Assembly (NCBI GenBank): GCA_947071955.1 | Contig: CAMTGL010000038.1 | Coordinates: 1-11,973 of the forward strand | Direction of reading: 5' to 3' | Origin: an uncultured Plesiomonas sp. | Lineage (GTDB): Bacteria; Pseudomonadota; Gammaproteobacteria; Enterobacterales; CAMTGL01 | DNA length: 11,973 nt | Part shown: in pieces, positions 7,843 to 11,973 of the stretch | How positions within the stretch are numbered: position 1 is the stretch's first letter | Layout: every line of letters begins with the position of its first letter | Notes under the pieces: model-generated | The model's input: the letters and a program-made list of their open reading frames with translations, nothing else | Databases searched by the model: none | Told to the model about the DNA's origin: nothing | Position numbers and translations under genes: made by a program

Positions 7843-9609
7843 TTAATAAGTACGCGCTTTTGGTGGAAATGCCGGACGTAAATGCGGTTCCATGTTGACC
7901 TGACGGCGACTCATCGTATCAGTGACAGGGTTGTACAGGGTATGGCATAGCCACTGACTGTCATCTCTGTCAGGAAAATCAAAGCGGCTATGTGCTCCCC
8001 GGCTTTCTGTACGGAAGTTTGCCGCTACTGCGGTGGCATAAGCCGTATCCATCAGGTTATCTAGCTCTAAACACTCTACTCGCTGGGTATTAAAGTCAGG
8101 CGATGTATCATCTAGCCGCGCAGATTGTAGACGTTCACGGATGGTTTTTAACTCTGCTAGCCCCTCGGCCATCGCATCGCCCTCACGGAATACCGAGAAA
8201 TTACGTTGCATACAGCTTTGCAGGTCTTTACGAATCTGGACAGGATCTTCACCTTGGCGGGTATTATTCCAGCGATTAACTCGGCTCAAGGAGGCTTCAA
8301 TATCAGACTCGCTGGCGTCGCGTGCTTCGGCAGCCGCCGCCAGCGTTTCACCAAGGTGTAATCCGGTAGCTCGGCCAAAAACCACAAGATCTAGTAGGGA
8401 GTTTCCGCCCAAACGGTTAGCGCCATGTACCGATACACAGGCTATTTCACCGACAGCAAACAAACCTTGAATATCATAGTCAGTGCCATCAGCATGTTGG
8501 CCTAACGCCTGCCCGCTGACCTGTGTTGGAATTCCCCCCATCATATAGTGACAGGTTGGAATAACCGGTACAGGCTCATGAACCGGATCAACATGCGCAA
8601 AGGTGCGTGAAAGTTCACAAATACCCGGTAAGCGTGACTCGAGCACCTCTTTACCCAGATGATCGAGCTTCAATTTAATATGCGGCCCCCACGGGCCTTC
8701 GCAGCCACGGCCTTCGCGAATCTCAATCATCATTGAGCGGGCAACTACATCACGCCCAGCCAGATCTTTGGCATTAGGTGCGTAACGCTCCATAAAGCGT
8801 TCGCCATCTTTGTTTAACAGATAACCGCCCTCTCCGCGGCAGCCTTCTGTGACTAAGACTCCGGCACCAGCAATACCTGTTGGATGGAATTGCCACATTT
8901 CCATATCTTGAAGAGGAACGCCTGCACGTACAGCCATACCAACGCCATCTCCGGTATTGATATGTGCATTGGTTGTAGAGGCAAAAATCCGCCCAGCACC
9001 ACCGGTTGCAAGTACGGTTGCCTTGGCTTTGAAATAGACGGTTTCACCTGTTTCAAGGCAAATTGCAGTGCATCCTAAAATCACACCATCTTGGTTTTTA
9101 ACCAGATCAAGGGCATACCATTCAGAGAAAATTGTGGTTTTATTTTTTATATTCTGCTGATACAGCGTGTGCAACAAGGCATGACCAGTACGATCTGCGG
9201 CTGCCGCCGTACGAGCGGCTTGCTCACCACCAAAATTGCGTGATTGTCCACCAAATGGCCGCTGATAAACACGACCATTATCAAAACGGGAAAATGGTAA
9301 ACCCATATTTTCCAGCTCTAAAATAGCTTCTGGGCCAGTTTTACACATGTATTCAATGGCATCTTGGTCACCAATGTAATCAGACCCTTTAACGGTGTCA
9401 TACATGTGCCATTCCCAGTTGTCTTCATGGGCATTACCCAGTGCAACTGTAATTCCGCCTTGTGCAGAAACCGTGTGTGAACGCGTTGGAAAAACTTTAG
9501 AAATCAACGCACAGGTTAGGCCTGACTGTGAGATTTGTAGCGCAGCGCGCATGCCCGCTCCACCTGCACCGATCACGACAGCATCAAATTGTTTCGTTGC
9601 AATCTTCAC
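7843..9609 (-). CDS. sdhA: Succinate dehydrogenase flavoprotein subunit
   Basis: SdhA oxidises succinate to fumarate on covalently bound FAD. The length, 588 residues, equals E. coli SdhA. The N-terminal dinucleotide fold GAGGAG is at residues 14-19, and the FAD-linking His45 is in FPTRSHTVSAQGG. Substrate-site segments are intact: FHPTGIAGAGVLVTEGCRGE, then LAGRDVVARSM with the proton-shuttle Arg, TCHYMMGG, and GANRLGGNSLLDLVVFGR. The C-terminus MEPHLRPAFPPKARTY is typical. The start codon is GTG and follows the sdhD TAA with no gap, with a GGGGTG stretch just upstream as a possible ribosome site. That arrangement suggests translational coupling to sdhD. Confidence 0.98.
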   Translation of the reverse strand: MKIATKQFDAVVIGAGGAGMRAALQISQSGLTCALISKVFPTRSHTVSAQGGITVALGNAHEDNWEWHMYDTVKGSDYIGDQDAIEYMCKTGPEAILELENMGLPFSRFDNGRVYQRPFGGQSRNFGGEQAARTAAAADRTGHALLHTLYQQNIKNKTTIFSEWYALDLVKNQDGVILGCTAICLETGETVYFKAKATVLATGGAGRIFASTTNAHINTGDGVGMAVRAGVPLQDMEMWQFHPTGIAGAGVLVTEGCRGEGGYLLNKDGERFMERYAPNAKDLAGRDVVARSMMIEIREGRGCEGPWGPHIKLKLDHLGKEVLESRLPGICELSRTFAHVDPVHEPVPVIPTCHYMMGGIPTQVSGQALGQHADGTDYDIQGLFAVGEIACVSVHGANRLGGNSLLDLVVFGRATGLHLGETLAAAAEARDASESDIEASLSRVNRWNNTRQGEDPVQIRKDLQSCMQRNFSVFREGDAMAEGLAELKTIRERLQSARLDDTSPDFNTQRVECLELDNLMDTAYATAVAANFRTESRGAHSRFDFPDRDDSQWLCHTLYNPVTDTMSRRQVNMEPHLRPAFPPKARTY

Positions 9610-9957
9610 TTAAACACCCCACACAATAACAGCAGTTGCAATGACATAAACCAACAGAACAATCACCACAGCAAATTGCAGTGTTAAGCGTAACGCCAGA
9701 GGTTTGATGTAATCAGTCAGCACTTGCCATAGACCAATCCATGCATGTACCAGTACCGATAGCACGGCCAAGAGTGTAAAAACCTGCGTGACCCGGAACG
9801 AGAAAAAACCTTTCCAGATACCGTAGGTAATCTCTGGTGCAGAGACGATAAAACCCAGCAAATACAGGATGTACAGCGTCATGATAATTGCAGTAGCACG
9901 CAATAACAGCCAGTCATGTACTCCACTGCGGCCAAACGCGGTTGCATTCGTTACCAT
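9610..9957 (-). CDS. sdhD: Succinate dehydrogenase membrane anchor subunit
   Basis: SdhD anchors SdhAB in the inner membrane with SdhC and shares the quinone site. It has 115 residues, as in E. coli, with three predicted membrane helices. The quinone-site Asp82-Tyr83 is present in LTDYIKPLALRL, and His71 is in VLVHAWIGLWQVL, as in E. coli SdhD. The ATG overlaps the end of sdhC by 7 bases (ATGGTAA) and an AGGAG lies 7 bases upstream inside sdhC. The TAA touches the GTG of sdhA. Confidence 0.97.
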   Translation of the reverse strand: MVTNATAFGRSGVHDWLLLRATAIIMTLYILYLLGFIVSAPEITYGIWKGFFSFRVTQVFTLLAVLSVLVHAWIGLWQVLTDYIKPLALRLTLQFAVVIVLLVYVIATAVIVWGV

Positions 9958-10340
9958 ACCAATACTCCTGCCAACAGTGATAAAACGGCGGTGATAATAA
10001 AAGCGATTTTTGCGGTACGGCTTGCAGCAGCAAGGCTCTCTTCGCCGTATCCCATGTCAGCCAGTAAATGGCGAATACCACCGACAACATGATAAGCCAG
10101 TGCAGTTAGCATGCCCCACAAAATCAGTTTGACGAAAAAAGAGTCGGTAACAGCGCGAGCACTCTCAAAACCTTGCTCAGACGAGAGCGAAAGCGAGAGC
10201 AACCACAGAAGTATGCCAAGAGAGATGAAGGTAATAACACCGCTGACCCGATGAAGAATAGAGGCGATTGCGGTAATCGGGAAGCTGATCGTTTTCAGAT
10301 CGAGATTAACAGGTCTTTGCTTATTCACGGTTCTGCCCAT
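9951..10340 (-). CDS. sdhC: Succinate dehydrogenase cytochrome b556 subunit
   Basis: SdhC is the haem b- and quinone-binding anchor of succinate dehydrogenase and the first gene of the operon. I place the start at the ATG at 10340. It has a GGAG 4 bases upstream, gives exactly 129 residues as in E. coli, and begins MGRTVNKQRPVNLDL, matching the family. In-frame ATGs at 10385 and 10397 would add 15 or 19 residues but have weak or no Shine-Dalgarno and no family support. Quinone-site Ser27 and Arg31 lie in ASILHRVSG and the haem ligand His84 in LTALAYHVVGGIRH. Three hydrophobic helices are evident, ending in LSLLAGVLVW. Confidence 0.97.
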   Translation of the reverse strand: MGRTVNKQRPVNLDLKTISFPITAIASILHRVSGVITFISLGILLWLLSLSLSSEQGFESARAVTDSFFVKLILWGMLTALAYHVVGGIRHLLADMGYGEESLAAASRTAKIAFIITAVLSLLAGVLVW

Positions 10341-10448
10341 GCCGCTCCATTGTGAGCTCGGTTTGTTTTCCTTATTAACCTTCATGCTACTCAACATTAC
10401 CGACTGGACAGTCTGCCTAAGTATTGCTCTGTATAACTTCCTGGCTAT

Positions 10449-10480
10449 GTTGCTATAAGGTTATGTAACGCTATAACAAC
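10449..10480. promoter_or_regulatory. 32-bp imperfect palindrome upstream of sdhC
   Basis: The two halves pair in 12 of 16 positions about a centre at 10464/10465. Symmetric blocks are GTTG with CAAC, TATA with TATA, and GTTA with TAAC. It lies about 110-140 bases upstream of the sdhC ATG. It could be an operator for a dimeric regulator or, if transcribed, a 5' UTR hairpin. A weak minus-strand promoter is embedded in it (TTGTTA, 16 bases, TATAGC). Confidence 0.45.
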
Positions 10481-10488
10481 TTAAGCAA

Positions 10489-10522
10489 CGACATGGCGGC
10501 ATTTTATAGACGACATGTCGGC
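10489..10522 (-). promoter_or_regulatory. Candidate sdhC promoter -10 box between paired repeats
   Basis: On the minus strand TATAAA (10508-10503) matches the sigma-70 -10 box at 5 of 6 positions. It sits between two copies of CGACATGNCGGC (10489-10500 and 10511-10522), which differ at one base and are 22 bp apart, two helical turns. The right copy contains the perfect palindrome CGACATGTCG. A -35 match is poor, as expected of an activated promoter. A start near 10496 would give a leader of about 156 bases. Confidence 0.4.
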
Positions 10523-10648
10523 TTTGTAGCACGGGTAATCATACGCATAAAACAAACTTAATTTACAGTTCGGTAACATGCTCACTAGCTTGAAGACCTG
10601 TGCGCAGTATACTTTTCGCAACAAGGCATTACAATTCCAGAAAAGAGT

Positions 10649-10665
10649 TGTTAATAAGTTTTAAA
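10649..10665 (+). promoter_or_regulatory. Possible ArcA-type direct repeat
   Basis: TGTTAA (10649-10654) is followed 11 bases later by TTTAAA (10660-10665), which matches TGTTAA at 4 of 6 positions. This is the spacing known for ArcA sites. It lies about 70 bases upstream of the gltA -35 box. Repression of gltA and sdh by ArcA is known in E. coli; the site here is inferred from pattern only. Confidence 0.3.
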
Positions 10666-10720
10666 CAAACTATGAGACATAGACCGTGTTTTATTATCAA
10701 ATGAAATATAACAAACAAAA

Positions 10721-10750
10721 TTGACATGTATCATCATGGTCGGTTACAAA
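10721..10750 (+). promoter_or_regulatory. Candidate gltA promoter
   Basis: A consensus -35 TTGACA (10721-10726), an 18-base spacer and TACAAA (10745-10750, 4 of 6) point toward gltA. Transcription would begin near 10757 and leave a leader of about 205 bases, similar to the distance known for the main E. coli gltA promoter. Confidence 0.55.
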
Positions 10751-10763
10751 ATACGCACCAAAA

Positions 10764-10913
10764 ATGCTGCTAATGTGCAAAGTTCAACCAGATACCTCTT
10801 TTCCTACTCGTGAACTTGTGCAACATTGGCAAGAGCAATTCAAACTAGCTGGGGTGAACGGCGGCACAGTAGTACCACATGATTCGATACACCCTACGTC
10901 ACTCTATTTTTAG
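10764..10913 (+). CDS. Unrecognised 49-codon ORF in the gltA leader
   Basis: An ATG at 10764 opens a 49-residue frame ending at TAG 10911-10913, 48 bases before gltA. The product starts MLLMCKVQPDTSFPTRELVQ and ends HDSIHPTSLYF. It shows no signal peptide, membrane segment or motif that I recognise. No Shine-Dalgarno precedes the ATG, and it would lie only about 7 bases after the predicted gltA transcription start. The frame is open from 10725, so part of it overlaps the promoter. It may be a chance ORF, a leader peptide, or a remnant of an older gene. Confidence 0.2.
   Translation: MLLMCKVQPDTSFPTRELVQHWQEQFKLAGVNGGTVVPHDSIHPTSLYF
10776..10822 (+). other. Possible stem-loop in the gltA 5' leader
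   Basis: TGCA plus AAGTTCA (10776-10786) can pair with TGAACTT (10811-10817), one bulged G, and TGCA (10819-10822), leaving a 24-base pyrimidine-rich loop. It falls inside the 49-codon ORF and near the 5' end of the predicted gltA mRNA. Whether it folds is untested. Confidence 0.3.
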
Positions 10914-10961
10914 GCTAGATTCTGCATCGGGATTCAAAAAATAAGAGCAAAGGAGAATGTT

Positions 10962-11973
10962 ATGGCAGAACAAAAAGTCACTCTGCAATTGAGCGACAAT
11001 GAGTCTATTGATTTACCCGTTTACAAAGGTACGCTGGGTAATGATGTAGTCGATGTTCGCCCGCTAGGGACGCGCGGCTTGTTTACTTTCGATCCCGGTT
11101 TTATGTCTACTGCCGCATGTGAATCGAAAATCACCTACATTGATGGCGATCTGGGGGTGCTGCTGCACCGCGGTTTTCCGATTGACCAGTTAGCAAACAA
11201 ATCTGACTATCTCGAAGTTTGCTACATTCTGCTATACGGCGAAGCGCCAACCAAAACTCAGTATGAGAACTTTTTACATACTGTAAAACGTCATACTATG
11301 GTGCATGAGCAATTATCCAGCTTCTATCATGGGTTCCGTCGTGATGCTCACCCAATGGCGGTGATGTGTGGTGTCAGTGGTGCGTTGGCAGCGTTTTATC
11401 ATGATTCATTAGATATCAACAATGATGAACACCGAGCTATTGCTGCGTTCCGCTTGTTATCCAAAATGCCAACGCTGGCTGCAATGTGTTACAAATACTC
11501 TATTGGTCAGCCTTTTATTTATCCACGCAATGATCTCTCTTATGCGGCAAATTTCCTGTACATGATGTTTGCAACGCCGTGTGAAGAGTATGAAGTGAAT
11601 CCGGTACTTGCCCGTGCAATGGATAAAATCCTGATTTTACATGCTGATCACGAGCAAAATGCCTCAACATCTACCGTTAGAACAGCCGGCTCTTCAGGAG
11701 CAAATCCGTTTGCTTGTATCGCAGCGGGTATCGCTTCTTTATGGGGGCCTGCTCACGGTGGTGCAAACGAAGCCTGTTTGAATATGCTGATGCAAATTGG
11801 CTCGGTTGATCGCATTCCTGAATTTATCGCCAGAGCCAAAGATAAGAATGACCCTTTCCGTTTGATGGGTTTTGGTCATCGTGTGTACAAAAACTACGAT
11901 CCGCGTGCCACTGTTATGCGTGATACATGCCATGAAGTACTGAAAACGTTGGATATCCGTGATCCTCTACTCG
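10962..11973 (+). CDS. gltA: Citrate synthase, type II NADH-sensitive (5' part)
   Basis: GltA condenses oxaloacetate and acetyl-CoA to citrate, the entry step of the cycle. An AAGGAG lies 6 bases before the ATG. The frame is open to the window edge, giving 337 codons of an expected 427 or so. Sequence from MAEQKVTLQL onward aligns without gaps to E. coli GltA through the catalytic histidines: His265 in WGPAHGGANEA and His306 in GFGHRVYKNYDPRA (264 and 305 without the initiator Met). The allosteric NADH-site residues Arg-His-Thr (codons 110-112) and Cys207 are present, so this is the hexameric, NADH-inhibited Gram-negative type. The last catalytic residue, Asp362 in E. coli, lies beyond the edge. 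It is transcribed away from sdhC. Confidence 0.98.
   Translation, partial: MAEQKVTLQLSDNESIDLPVYKGTLGNDVVDVRPLGTRGLFTFDPGFMSTAACESKITYIDGDLGVLLHRGFPIDQLANKSDYLEVCYILLYGEAPTKTQYENFLHTVKRHTMVHEQLSSFYHGFRRDAHPMAVMCGVSGALAAFYHDSLDINNDEHRAIAAFRLLSKMPTLAAMCYKYSIGQPFIYPRNDLSYAANFLYMMFATPCEEYEVNPVLARAMDKILILHADHEQNASTSTVRTAGSSGANPFACIAAGIASLWGPAHGGANEACLNMLMQIGSVDRIPEFIARAKDKNDPFRLMGFGHRVYKNYDPRATVMRDTCHEVLKTLDIRDPLL

Larger units (their letters stand above)
10341..10961. promoter_or_regulatory. Divergent sdhC-gltA regulatory region
   Basis: This 621-bp stretch contains no conserved gene. It separates the divergent sdhC and gltA starts, an arrangement that in E. coli is controlled by ArcA and CRP among others. 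It is AT-rich in the middle. It holds a 32-bp imperfect palindrome, a -10-like box flanked by two near-identical 12-bp repeats, an ArcA-like direct repeat, a TTGACA promoter toward gltA, and a 49-codon ORF of unknown status. These parts are listed separately. Confidence 0.75.

Noticed and set aside
10341..10397. Longer SdhC starting at 10397 or 10385
   Set aside because: Weak or no Shine-Dalgarno, and the length would exceed the family; the start at 10340 gives exactly 129 residues.
10449..10480. Zur or Fur operator reading of the 32-bp palindrome, prompted by znuB in the window
   Set aside because: The symmetric blocks fit neither consensus well, and znuB is 10 kb away in an unrelated transcript.
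10608..10613. TATACT as a second, distal gltA promoter
   Set aside because: A good -10 match, but no acceptable -35 at 16-18 bases and no TG extension.
1..11973. CRISPR array, insertion sequence, prophage, tRNA or toxin-antitoxin module
   Set aside because: No spaced repeat array, transposase, integrase, terminal repeats or tRNA-like sequence found on either strand; the window is core metabolism.

Overview
This window is a tricarboxylic-acid-cycle locus from a gammaproteobacterium. Every protein follows its Escherichia coli counterpart closely, several at identical length: SdhA 588, SdhD 115, SdhC 129 and SucC 388 residues. Divergent gltA and sdhCDAB-sucABCD are in the order typical of Enterobacterales, Vibrionales and Aeromonadales. 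The sequence alone does not identify the genus.

Layout from left to right. Bases 1-527 (+) are the 3' part of znuB, the membrane subunit of the zinc ABC importer. A perfect palindromic bidirectional terminator (532-559) separates it from the convergent TCA operon. The minus strand then carries, in reverse order of transcription, sucD (639-1511), sucC (1511-2677), sucB (2767-4002), sucA (4028-6837), a 262-bp non-coding gap, sdhB (7100-7819), sdhA (7843-9609), sdhD (9610-9957) and sdhC (9951-10340). A 621-bp divergent regulatory region (10341-10961) follows. gltA (10962 onward, +) runs off the right end after about 337 codons.

Together the genes encode citrate synthase, the E1 and E2 components of 2-oxoglutarate dehydrogenase, succinyl-CoA synthetase and the four-subunit succinate:quinone oxidoreductase. 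The shared E3 subunit (lpd) is not in the window. Gene spacing is tight, with overlaps at sdhC/sdhD and sucC/sucD and direct abutment at sdhD/sdhA. This suggests one long transcript from the sdhC side, possibly with a second entry point upstream of sucA.

The main anomaly is in sucA. One base is missing near 6311-6312, so the reading frame breaks after about 175 residues while both halves stay family-like throughout. It is either a recent mutation or a sequence error. Other points of interest are non-coding: a large dyad and a repeat-flanked -10 box upstream of sdhC, a perfect 13-bp inverted repeat and triple 9-bp repeats between sdhB and sucA, an unannotated 49-codon ORF in the gltA leader, and a sucD 3' UTR that resembles the origin of the SdhX small RNA. 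I found no mobile element, CRISPR array, tRNA, rRNA or clearly new gene system.
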